Assembly (NCBI GenBank): GCA_019155185.1
Contig: CM032813.1
Coordinates: forward strand, 4,519,001 to 4,583,000
Direction: 5' to 3'
From: Beaufortia kweichowensis
Taxonomy: Eukaryota; Chordata; Actinopteri; Cypriniformes; Gastromyzontidae
DNA: 64,000 nucleotides
Part shown: one piece after another, positions 13,701-52,900 of the stretch
Numbering within the stretch: position 1 is the stretch's first letter
Layout of the letters: the number at the start of each line of letters is the position of its first letter
Notes under the pieces: generated by a model
Seen by the model: only the letters and a program-made list of their open reading frames with translations
Told to the model about the DNA's origin: nothing
The model's database searches: none
Program-made: the position numbers and the translations under genes

Positions 13701-15724
13701 AATCGGATTATCATCTTTACTTTCTCTGTTCCTGTGATGACGCATCATTTTGTAAGCTACATAGACCTCATCGCGGGCATAATCCGTTTTGTTTAAAAAC
13801 CTGATATTGTCTCAGTGTCAAGTAGAAAATATTCATTTATTAACCAGAGTGTTATTGCATAATAAAAACTATGCACCCAACTGAGGCACTGACCTTGTGT
13901 GCCACACACGCTGTGAAACACAATAATCAGAATGTGAGGGGGGGACTTCTCTAAATACATGACGTTCCAAGACGCACAAGTGGCATAAGCAAAAAATGTT
14001 TTTGGCTGAGCCACTAAACCACAAAAGTGCAACAAATGTACAGGGAACTATTCTAACAAGTTCAGCAGGATGAGCAGACACAGCAGTATTGTGTAACTTT
14101 GTGGGTCTCATTTTCAAGCTCACTTATTCTATAGACTACAGCCAGTCGAAAACAGTTTCCTGTTCATGCGAGCACTAAGGAAACAGCTTCACCGTGAGAG
14201 TAAGGATGATCCCAGAAAGTCATGGGCACTGCTGGGGAAACAGGAAGTCAGAACTTACAGTGTGTTTGGGGAGAGGGGGCAGTCCAGAGGGACTCTGTCC
14301 ATTCACATCAGCATCCTGGTTCACAACGTGATCGGTCCGCATGTACGAGTCATATAGACCATCCCCGTGGCGAGCTGTGGGACAAAAAAAATAAAGTCAT
14401 ATGTAACCATACACATACTTGGTCAAATATATATGTTTTTCTTGCATTGTTATTTAATATATCAGTTATACAAATACAGATTTGTCTTCTACATAAGGAT
14501 GAGGGAAGGGCGTCAGCTTCCCACTTGAGAGACACAAATCCCCTTAGGGGCTATGTAACCAAGTTACAGGTGTCTCAGACAAAACAACACAGCAGGTGGC
14601 TACATATTCAACTAGTCTTTATGACTCATTTCAGTTTTAGTAGTTTTCAAAACTCTGGCATATTATTATTAAAGCTTCTTAATGACCTAGACTTTTTTCT
14701 TAGAAAACAATGGATATGGTAGGCTATATTACAACATTATCAGTGAACGGAGCACTAAACAAGTTTATGGAGCAAACAGGTAATTGAGCAAATCCACGTT
14801 ACTGTGACATTTTCAGTCAAAATATATAAATATAAATTCTCACAGCATGTATTTATTACCACAATATTGAACCATCTGTTAAGAGTCCAGACATAAAAAC
14901 AGCATATATGCATGAGTTAACTACTTTGTACAATTTCTGTAAATTAAAATGTACAAACCAGAAGCAATAATACCCAAAAAAAGAAAGAAGTGATGACTCT
15001 TCAAAGAAAATGAAATAGTTATTTTACTTTCACGTGCCTATTTATGAGGAATATGGACTGTTATGGATTTGACAATTCTGAAAACAGCACTTTACCTGAC
15101 TATGAAAATTATGTTTTAACATGAAAATGCTTTAGAAACTTCCAGGAGACCTCACACAGGTATTTAAACCACCAAATACTGACATTTGAGCAATCAGTAT
15201 GGTAAAAACCTTTAGTAAAGATCTTTTCATGGCAAGGTTGCCCAGCAGCATGTTTTATGCAATACAAATGTTTATAAAAAATTGTATCATCATATACCAC
15301 AAACTTAAGTATGTAGAACGTATTACTACAAATCCACACACACATTATGTCATTTGGACATAATATGGACCTTTAGGAGATGTTTTTTTTGTTTTCCTCA
15401 TGCATTTTGCACTGCTGATGTACACCTGACTTTTTTTTTTTTAAATATGGCATAATACTTGCTACATTAACAAATAATAGTCATTAATCATTAACATTAA
15501 TAGTCATAATAATCCTCATGCACTGCTTGTCCACTGTCGTGAGTCTATTCATAAATAACACACTTAATCAGCTGTCTTCAAATAGCAGCTCTGCCTGTCA
15601 GTTGAACCTAGATCAGTGCAAAGTGCAAACTCAGAAAGATGCATATTAAATATCGTATGGCAATACAGTGGATATAATTACCTGCAGTGATGGGGCCATC
15701 TGGTTTTCTGCTCAATATCATCAT
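10751..15724 (-). CDS. dyrk3: Dual-specificity tyrosine-phosphorylation-regulated kinase 3 (DYRK3)
   Basis: There are three coding exons: 15724-15682, 14374-14259 and 12337-10751 (stop TAG at 10751-10753). Together they give about 581 residues (human DYRK3 is 588). The start ATG is preceded by an in-frame TGA, and a second ATG follows at once. Visible motifs are the glycine loop GKGSFG near 207-212, ATP-binding lysine in LALK near 229, catalytic HCDLKPEN with Asp near 326, DFG near 346-348 and the YTY activation loop near 358-360, whose second Tyr is autophosphorylated in DYRKs. The DYRK homology box lies just ahead of the kinase domain. DYRK3 rather than DYRK2 is supported by YIHVPHDHLAYRYE, KKQDKTGSMN, GPPGSKEW and the tail GSIPLRTVLPKLVS. 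Family role (known): class II DYRK kinase that dissolves stress granules and other condensates and promotes mTORC1 signalling. The exon 2 peptide GDGLYDSYM matches the human N-terminal GDGVYDTFM. Confidence 0.96.
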
Positions 15725-16560
15725 GGTTGCACGCAGTCAACATCAAACACTTCTTTTTCCTTTGTAAAATAGTTTGGCTAAGGCTAGATCCATCCAAAAC
15801 AATAGCGCATGCCTGGTGGGGTAAACGTCCTTCGGCTCAAAGACTAACTTGACAACTTCACAGTGTTGCAGGGTTCAGGCATGATCCCCTTTAAGCTGTT
15901 TGCGTTTCGGCTTATCGCTTTGACCACCTGTATTGCAAGCTTGAAGATGTGGTAACATACATGTACATTTCCAGCAACGAGAGGATGATTTACAAACAAA
16001 GCATTAGCTCGGTCGGGTTTCCATTGACTTCCTCGATGATGAAGACTCAAACTTGCAGGACAACAAAAGCGCTTCTTTCGGCGAGAATCAAAGCAGATAG
16101 ATAAACTTTCTTTCCACACCACAATTACATTGAGTCCAAACACTAAACAAGCGTCGAGCACCTCCGCTCGTCCCCCCTCTGGAATATCGTGTTGTTTGTT
16201 TGATCAGAAGACTCATCCCAGCCAAAGCGCACAAGCAGACGGGCAGCTAAAGCTCAGGCTAGCGCTTCCTCTCTTCCGGATAGTGCGAGCCTAACTTGTT
16301 TTGATTAGAAAACCGAGGGCCGTTTCAACTCATAATCCCCCGACGCTGTGCGACATGTGAAACAAAGCTCCTCAAGAGTCGTGTCCTCGAAAGGTCTAAG
16401 GGTTTGAAACTGTGCTCTGTCCCGTAAGGGTACGCGCATAGATGTGGGGTTTCTTAGCTTGTTGCTAAGAGCGTTTTCGGCTTCGCCCAGCGTGACGTCA
16501 TCGGACAGGGAGCGTGAGGGGACTGCCCGGGGCGCGGCCACAACAACGCCATTACGGCTC
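15725..16560 (-). promoter_or_regulatory. dyrk3: dyrk3 promoter and 5' UTR, CpG-rich
   Basis: The DNA directly upstream of the dyrk3 start is clearly richer in CG dinucleotides than its surroundings, most of all at 16030-16560. It contains a perfect cAMP response element, TGACGTCA, at 16493-16500. No convincing upstream coding exon or splice donor was found, so the 5' UTR may be continuous with the first coding exon. The transcription start is not fixed. A long minus frame at 16305-16670 is an effect of base composition and a GA tract. Confidence 0.6.
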
Positions 16561-16583
16561 AAACTTCCTACTTGAGCCAAAAT

Positions 16584-16584
<1 letters not shown>

Positions 16585-16620
<36 letters not shown>
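16585..16620. repeat. (GA)n microsatellite upstream of dyrk3
   Basis: An uninterrupted GA dinucleotide tract of about 36 bases lies at the outer edge of the dyrk3 CpG-rich region. Confidence 0.95.
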
Positions 16621-16623
<3 letters not shown>

Positions 16624-18208
16624 AAATAGGGCATGAAAAAAATCTGATGTTTTGACATGTAAGAGTACAATGTACTATAAAGGTTTTGTAGGTTTTAAAA
16701 CTCAAAAAAGCTTTTATGTAAGATTTTGTCTCAGTCTGACATCACAGTATGACAAAAGACCTCTGCAGAAGATGTGTTGAAAGAATAATAAAATCTTAAA
16801 TAAATCTGTTGTCAGAAAGTATGCAAACTCGAATATTCTCATTAAACAAATGAACTAAAAGAATGTCATAACTTTGTAAAAAGTTAACCCTAACAGTTAA
16901 AGTCAAGTCAAGTGGAAAATATCAACAAAACAACCCTAAGCTGTGCTGCATATCTTAAATTTCTCTGGCAAGTCCGGTGTTGTTGTTAAACGCTTTACAG
17001 CCCAGATATAGATCCACGGTGGTAGAGGAGCACATGCAGGGGTGACAGAGGTGATATGGTGAGACATGTCAAGCTAAATTAGGTGTGCTTACAACAGGTC
17101 TGTGGCCATAGTATACTATTCTTAGCTGGCAGTCTTAGGGTAAGCTGAGACCTGTCTATATTTGTGTCTTTAAATGACATATTGACTTTGTTTTCTGGTT
17201 GACCTCTCAGTAGCAGACTGGACGGGTGTGTCCAATAGCATCTCAGCAGGGGGTCTTTAACATTATGATGGACACGCACAACTGCTGTCTTTTTGTGGTG
17301 ACTTGAAAGGTGTCTAGGTGCCCTTAGCATAATGCAAGACTTTTCCCAAATACGGGCATGCTGTTGAACCTGTAAGGTCCATTTTAGTGCAACAGTGTTT
17401 ATTTGGTTTGAACGTGTTTTTCTTGTTACGTTCCATGTGTACACACTTGCACAGTGCATTATACATGCACTGTCTTGTCACTGATGTTCAATGCTTATTT
17501 GTTCTAGATACAACCAAGTAGTTGTGAAAACATAGTGGTTTGTGCCTTGCTGTCTATTACATCTTTTTGCCATGTGCATGCCACACACTTAATACAGTCA
17601 CTATAACTCTTGTAGTTAACCAAAGGACCATCTGGAATCACGTTTGCCCTTTTACAGACGTATACAGTTCGGCTAGTAGACAAAATGTAAAAACCCCAAA
17701 TGCACCACAAGTCGATTTGATTGAACACTTCTGCTAAATGCAAATGTAAAACCTGGATGCAAGATGTACATATGTACATATAAGATATATTCAGGTTGGT
17801 TTAGATTTACCAGTTTGCACATTTTGTGCACTGTATGAATCAAATCACAAATACTACAACTTTGTTTGTATTGGTAAAAATCATAGATAAAAAGATAAAA
17901 ACTGTTTGCACCAGCAACTTTGCATTGGAACTATAAGATTATGGTTCCCTCTGCTGGTTGTGCCTTAAATATGATATTAAACTAGCTATGGTGTAATTTT
18001 ATTTTGTAGCTAATACATTATAATAACTTGCAATTAGTCAGTTAGTACATGACCCCAACATAATATTTTGTGAATTATATATTTGTAGTTTCTACTTTTG
18101 TATCAGGCAACAACACTAGTGACCCAATAACAGAAATACAACAAATTCATCATTATTTTAGCGTTAGTTTCGGCTTATCAGACACTCATCACAATAAAAG
18201 GATGACTT
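16621..18208. other. Short intergenic gap between rassf5 and dyrk3
   Basis: No gene is recognised. Human 1q32.1 has EIF2D at this place. No fragment resembling it was seen here. A 126-codon minus frame at 17079-17459 has no recognisable domain and no supporting signals. Confidence 0.5.
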
Positions 18209-18214
18209 TTTATT
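18209..18214 (-). terminator. rassf5: Candidate poly(A) signal for rassf5
   Basis: TTTATT on plus (AATAAA on the transcribed strand) lies about 2.4 kb past the rassf5 stop codon, with no coding sequence between. Another candidate lies near 19104. The choice is uncertain. Confidence 0.3.
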
Positions 18215-20612
18215 TGACTCTTCAGTATATTTACATCTTTATAGACATTTTAAACATTTTAAATCTGAAATAAAAGATTGCCCAAGAGTACTGATTTGTC
18301 CACATATTCAAGTTTGCACACACTGAAACTGAACAAAAAAAATAAATTAAACAAATGCACACACACGCACACACACTTCAACATTTTTAACACAGGTCCC
18401 AAAAAGTCCTACACAGACTTGATGAACCTGACGTTAAAAGCACCTGGGTACTGCCACTGTACATGTGTGATATCTCTCAACATGTGGGGTTATAAGGACA
18501 GACATCTAGAGCATATGTACAGTACAAAGCTACACAGAAACTAAAGGCACTGCCAGCAGGAATTTGGCTGTCTGGGAAACACAGCCTGAGCAGATATATA
18601 CAAAAGCCTCTTGCTCTTTGCCCAAGGGTGGAAGTCATACCTCCAGTCCACAAGGGGGTGTGCCCAAAAGATTGAAATATACAAGGCAAGCACAGGGCAC
18701 AGTGATCAAAATGGAAACTTGTGACTCTCTACAAACATTCCCCATAAACACAGTTCTCAAGCTTAATAAAACCCAACCTCTGCCATTACAAATCTGACAT
18801 ACATGCTTGCTAGAGATGTCCAGTCATATCATCTGTTTTGAAAGCCTTGGAGACTTGAATACATAACAGGTTAACAGTTGTTGAAATGGTAAATTAAAGG
18901 ATTTAAGATTTCAGATGTAATTTGAAATGCTTGTAACTATCCACGAAGGGAAAATTAAATTAAATGTTGTCGTCATCCTCTTACCCACATATTTGTACTT
19001 TTATTATATGGAGAAAAACTGAATTGACATCAACATTTTTCATAATTTGTAATTTTGGGTTAATTCTGTCATTAATAATAAAGTTCTTCCAGTGCCACAA
19101 CTGATTTATTCAACATGCACGTCCAATGTTCCAGGGACTGATATTAAATCATTTGCAAAAAACAAACAAACATAAAAACACAAATCCCTTTATAAATACA
19201 TGTTATTGGAATGGTTAAAATCTTATGTCCCCATAACAGAATAATATGGACCACTCTACATACTGGCTGACCACTTAGAGCCTGTGCAGGTGTGTCAATA
19301 ATAGAAGTCCTGATTCCATAATACACACTGATCTATACATCATCTTTGAAATGCAATTTGCTTTAATAATACAGGGGAACCTTTCCTATATCACTTTGGT
19401 TTTACATAGATGCCAATACTTCTCTTCTTTAAAATTAAAATATACAATCCATTTGCTCAGTATAGTGTGGATCCACAGATGCTTATCTTAACGTCCTTGA
19501 TCTAACCTGACCTTGTGTATTATATGTGCTAAAAGCTAACATTAAGCACTGGTGGTATACTTGAGAGAATGATTTGTCAGTGCTGAGGCTTTAAGAAAAC
19601 TTGGATTTCTACAAGTTTTCATTTGACACCTGAATAGATAAGGGCTCTTTCCAGAAACCCAACACTCTGAGTAACAGTCTGAATGGGTGCTTCAGCCTTT
19701 TCACATTTCTAAAACAATCAGCTTAATACATCTGCAGTCCAGATCTAAAGATTTTGTACAGTGCTGTGGGTCTTTTCATGGCTTTACTGTAGAGAAGTGT
19801 GGTCATTTTGTTCTTAAAATTAAATGGAGGGGTGATTGTTTGATTCTGTGAAGTCTACCGAACCACATCGCGACCAAACACCTACAGAATTAAGCCTGTA
19901 GCATAACTATAATTTTTAGTAAAATACAGTACACGTTTATAGGTGTATCAAGTATAAAGAGTAATATTTTTACAGTATTTAGCATGTAATAATGCTTTCT
20001 GAACTGTGTATAATTTGCCATGTGGACAAAGTTACTATTTGTCCTCTGATATTTTGCAGGCATCATAATTTATCCTCTCACATCCCTAAAGGAAGTGCTT
20101 TTGTTTAATCCCCTATTTTATATAGATATTCCCTGATAGAGGACATGCACTAGACACGAGCAGAGAGACTGAAAGTAAAAAGTCATGCTTAAGTAACACT
20201 TTCAGTAGCAGCAATAGCAGCAGCATGTAAAAAACCACAAAACAAATAAACAAAAACAAAATTCACAGAGACAGACAGACAGAACGGTTGACGTAAAAAC
20301 AAGAAAAACAAAATGAAACCCATTCAAAAAGTATTACAGCCAGAAACAAACTCCTGGGCTTTCAACAGTGTGCCATTTCCAAAGAAAATGATTATTCTCC
20401 AGAAAAAGTATTACCCTTTAGTTTCAACCTCCTCTTTGTTTAAGTCATGTCTCGCACTCTTTGTATCTCTTTGAGGTCAAAGGTCACAGAGTCACACGTA
20501 GAGCTGTACAGAGTCCTGAGTGGAGGGTTCGTGAGCGAGTCTGTTGGGCTTCTGGTCCTCCAGGCTGGCCCTGTTTCGGCTCAGTGGGGTAAAGAAGATT
20601 CAATGTTCTACT
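18215..20612 (-). other. rassf5: Probable rassf5 3' untranslated region
   Basis: This stretch directly follows the stop codon at 20613-20615 and holds no coding frame of note. It contains short GACA repeats near 20270-20282. Its 3' limit is inferred from the candidate AATAAA. Confidence 0.35.
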
Positions 20613-48467
<27,855 letters not shown>

Positions 48468-48620
48468 GTCTGGAGTCGTACGCGCGTAGAATACAAACTG
48501 AATTGAAGCGCCAACGGCGAGCGTGTGGTGACGCGCGCACTCGTTTAGCAGCGCGCTTTAAATGTCACTTGATTAGCGGACTCGCGCTTTTTAAAGTACA
48601 CGTGAGCCTGCCCCTCACTT
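48468..48620 (-). promoter_or_regulatory. rassf5: NORE1A promoter of rassf5
   Basis: CG-rich DNA with several GCGCG stretches lies just upstream of the NORE1A ATG. On the transcribed strand a TTTAAAAAG box occurs about 120-130 bases upstream of the ATG and could serve as a TATA element. Beyond about 48620 the base composition turns AT-rich abruptly. Confidence 0.55.
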
Positions 48621-49942
48621 CTGTTATTCGACGTAACTTAAGCGAAAAAAATAGTTTTAATTGTGAAAATATAATAAAATGAATAAACATTGAGGTGTTT
48701 TATAACACTTAAGCTTTAATTTGTTTAAATATTTAGTTTAATAAATAAAAAATACGGTATTTTATTAGTTTATGTTTGATTTAAAGTATAATTTATTATA
48801 TATTAAAGTTAATGTAATAAAAACATTCAATTCATAGTGAAAATATAACACTGTGTATATATTATAAAATAGTGTTTTTATAATATTTACTACATTTAAT
48901 AAATGAAAAATGTGGCATTTCATTAAACATATGTTTATATTTTATTATATATAAAATTCATGTTCTTATACTATATGATGTATGAAAATGATTATTTAAT
49001 AGTAACAAACGATGTTTACAAAAACTTGACATTTAACTCCTGACATTTAAATTGTATACAATTTATTAGAAACATATAAAGTTACACTTTACATACAGGT
49101 ACCTCCCTGTAAGGACATACTGAACACATTTAACACAACACATAGCAAGATGGCAATAAGGAAAGTAGATTAAAATTTCCATGTGCAAAAAAACACACAA
49201 ACATAGACAGAAAACCACAGCTTGGTCTGTGAGGTCACCAGATACTGAAGTTCCCCTGATTGTAAGGAAATCCCCATCACTCAAACCTTACAGCATGACA
49301 TCAGAACCCATCCAACACATATTTTACCCTTCAAGTATACCTTATTGTAAACTAAATGAACATATCATAAGTCAGTTGACTCCTGTCATGATGATCATCT
49401 TTGGAGTTATTTGTGCTGTTCACATTGAGCCCAGTTCAACACTGTTAAAAAAGGTGTTCATGATCTGTGATCAGACATAAAAACTTCCTTCAGCGCTCTA
49501 AGTTGTGTGATTACTCGCTGTGATCAATAGACTAATTCAATTTGTGCTGCTGCATCATTCTCCTCAAAACAGATCAATTACACAAAGGGCAGATTTAACA
49601 GCTCTGTCTTTATTTTATGTCTGCGCAATAATTACAACATTATTGTCGGCTGAATGCACAAGCCAAAGGGTCTCTAGATTACTCAGCAGAACTGCTGTTG
49701 TAGGAATATTGATCTGTGGTAACTTTTGGAATTGTGGCTTTCTTGGAATAGACTACAGTAATGTGCATCACACAAATTTAACTGTAGTGTTCATGTGAAT
49801 TGTTCACTTAGTTTTTATAATAAGAACTTTTTGGGTAAAAACATAAATATAAACGAAAGTAAAAGTAAAAGATTAAAATAGTTCTGTTTTGAGATCTCCT
49901 TTTGTGTTTTCTTTCCATTTTGATTTGCTTTCAGTTTTCATT
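48621..49942. other. Intergenic DNA between ikbke and rassf5
   Basis: A strongly AT-rich section (48650-49050) is followed by unremarkable DNA. No gene recognised. Confidence 0.55.
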
Positions 49943-49948
49943 TTTATT
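49943..49948 (-). terminator. ikbke: Candidate poly(A) signal for ikbke
   Basis: TTTATT on plus (AATAAA on the transcribed strand) lies only about 27 bases after the stop codon, which would make a very short 3' UTR. A further TTTATT near 49610 is an alternative. Confidence 0.3.
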
Positions 49949-49974
49949 GTTGTATTCTGTAGTCTCTACGATCC

Positions 49975-52900
49975 TCACGATCTGTTGGGTTGAGGTATTT
50001 TTTTCTCCACTGGCAGTTTAGCGGTAACTACCCCAAAGCTTAAAAAGACAGGAGGGTTTGTTAAATTTTAAAAGGGTTTTCAAAAGGCATATAACATAAG
50101 AGGAACAACAGCAGGAAAGTACCCTTCTATGATGTTGTTGTTACTCTGTAGCTCTCTTGCTACAACCTCCATCTCATCTTTCAATCTGTTCATTCTGAAA
50201 ACAGTGAAATAGAAATTCTCAAAGAATTAATAATGCTTAAATGGTTTAATAACTACTTTCCCTTTCTTCCAGTGACGTACCTGAGAATCATATGTTCTTC
50301 TTTATTTGGTCCTTCTACGCCCTCAGCTCCTACTGGCTGCTGGAGAGCTCTGATCACAGCTTGGTCCAGGACCTGCACACAACATGATTTAGTTAGTCTC
50401 AACTCGTGCATGCTGGGTATCAGATATAAAAAACGTAAAAATGTAAGCATTAAACTTAAAATTTAAATCTGCTTTCCCCAACAATAAAACACTTAAAGAT
50501 CTAAATTAAGCATCTAAATCTTTATTAAATACACCTGAACATACTAACATTTTTTTGCTAAAAAGCATAATTAAAATATACATCATACTTAATGAAGAAA
50601 AACAGAAGGGATGGGAAATGTATCAATCTTTGGGAATGCCAGATGTTGCTCGTACCCTGTGTGGGCCTATTTATAATATGGTACTCACACAATAATTGTT
50701 TTTGCTATCATACAGTAGTTAAAGAACAAAGAAAGTGAATCAGACAGAATGTGTGTTTTTATAGAAAGTCAGAACGATTGACCTTGCTCTGCTGGGCTTC
50801 ACACACATGCAAATCTCCCATCCGTTGTCGTAGGACACCACTGAAGTGCTCTAGACTTAACTGCATCTCATGTAAAACCCTGTAGAAACATCAAAAATGG
50901 TCAAATGCACATGTGATCCGCAATACATTGTCTATTGTTTTGTTTGTTTATTACAAGAAAGTGCAGAATTATCTCTTGAATGAGGTTTATCTTTCACCTG
51001 AGAGTTCAGTTTAGGTTTGTAAGCTATAAATAATAATAAGCTGCTAAGCCTGACTAATATCCTCAATAATCTCTCCCAAGATAAAGTCTAGGAAGCTTAA
51101 CTGAAAGTGAAATTCAATGTGTATTCTAAGAAGTATAAGCACCAAAACATCTAAAGTATGTTTCTGAGTCTACATTAAATTTGGCACAAACCAATGACTT
51201 TCTCATATTGAATTTTTAGAGAACATAGGAATCATTCATGAGAGCACAGTGTTTTTAAAGAGACGTGCCAAGTAAAAGGTTACGTTTCTATCCAGCTTTA
51301 GCTTTTTATAAAAGTAAGAACTTGTCTTGTGTAAATGTCCTCTGATGGTTATGAGCTGCCGGTTCAGTCCAATGTTGGGAAGACCCAAGAACTGGATAGT
51401 TACTAACATTACAATAATTGTCTTTGTCTCATTGTGTACTTGAGCAAGGAAACTGTACTGCCACTGAAAGTCACTTTGGACTAAAATAACGCCAACTAGA
51501 CACATGCTGCTATAAATCATCATAATTGGATGGTGTATTTTTAATCTACTTAACCTCACCTGGTCCAGCTCGCAGCAGCCATCTCAACATCCTGGTATTT
51601 CTGCAAACAGTCGTCTTTGAACAAAGCCTTCACCTTCTTTATGTATGAAGACAAATTGAGCCTGGACACAATATGTGCATTTCTCAGATTATTTTACCAG
51701 TAAAACACCCTCATCAAAGATGCAGCTGGTGTTTAATACTCACTTTTCAAACTTGTGAATCTGTTCATCATTATAGCTGAGCTCTGGGATAGAAAATAAT
51801 AAATAAGCATAAGTCTGGGAAATATTTTTAAAATTCCACTCCTCACTACATCTTTTACATAAGACTGTTAAGAGATGAGATCTGACTACGCTGGCTCCAC
51901 AGAGTCATATCAGACATGATCAATGCAGACATTCAGAAGGGAGGATTTTTTATAGTTATAGTCTGGAATGGTCAGATAAAGCAGCATAGCACCATCTCTC
52001 CTCCTCAATAGCGATCTCACTGATCTCAGTACTGGCTCCACTTAACAAACTCCACATCCATCTTCCAGAAATGAGTCACTAACCCCTATCTCTATGCACT
52101 CAAAGACTACAGTGACTTGTAAGGTCTTGTAAGTTCCATGAATCACAAGATCAGCTGAAAACAACTGGTTTTACATTGTACATTTATATTGTGTACAGGC
52201 AGTTCAGAAAATACAGCAGGAGAAACAATCTGAAGTGGGCAATTAATAACACCTGTCAATCATCTAGAGAATACTTCTACTGTATTAATATGAGAAGAAA
52301 AACAATCATTTACTCACTTCCTGTCGCTCTGTCTTTGCAGTAGTGTTGATGTACAGCAGTAATCTTTCCCGACAGAACCTCCATCTTCTGGATGCTGCGT
52401 TAAAGAACACATGCTGCTTATGTTATATATATAAAATATTATAAAATATTATATTCAAATCTAAGTTTATGATTACACTAAAAGTAAAGGAATAAGTGGC
52501 TTCATCTTTTGATCATTTCATTTTTTAGATCAGATCATTTTTAAATCTATTCACTTATATAAATATTATATATAATATAATTTCAATGCAGTTTGTTCAA
52601 AACATTTGTAATAGTTAAATTAAAAATGTATATTGTATAACTACTTGCACAAGCGTAATGATTGAATATTGGGATCCTAACAGCATGCGTTACCTCTTGT
52701 CTTGAGCCAGTGTCTCCGATTGTTTCGACAGCATCACATGCAGGTGCTGTAGCTGATTCTGAAACTCTTTGATTCCACTGCTGTATATCCTCTGCAGATC
52801 CTCTTCAATCTGCACACAGCACTAAACCTCATACACATGTCCTCTTCATTTACTAAACACAAGACTCTCAGAGCACAACTCTTACCAGGGTCAGCTTCTT

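Noticed and set aside
14222..14722. 166-codon plus-strand frame
   Set aside because: It overlaps dyrk3 exon 2 in antisense and has no recognisable domain.
16305..16670. 121-codon minus frame upstream of dyrk3
   Set aside because: It runs through a GA tract and the CG-rich promoter. No family match, and an in-frame stop separates the dyrk3 start from upstream sequence.
17079..17459. 126-codon minus frame between rassf5 and dyrk3
   Set aside because: No domain, no resemblance to EIF2D, no splice support.
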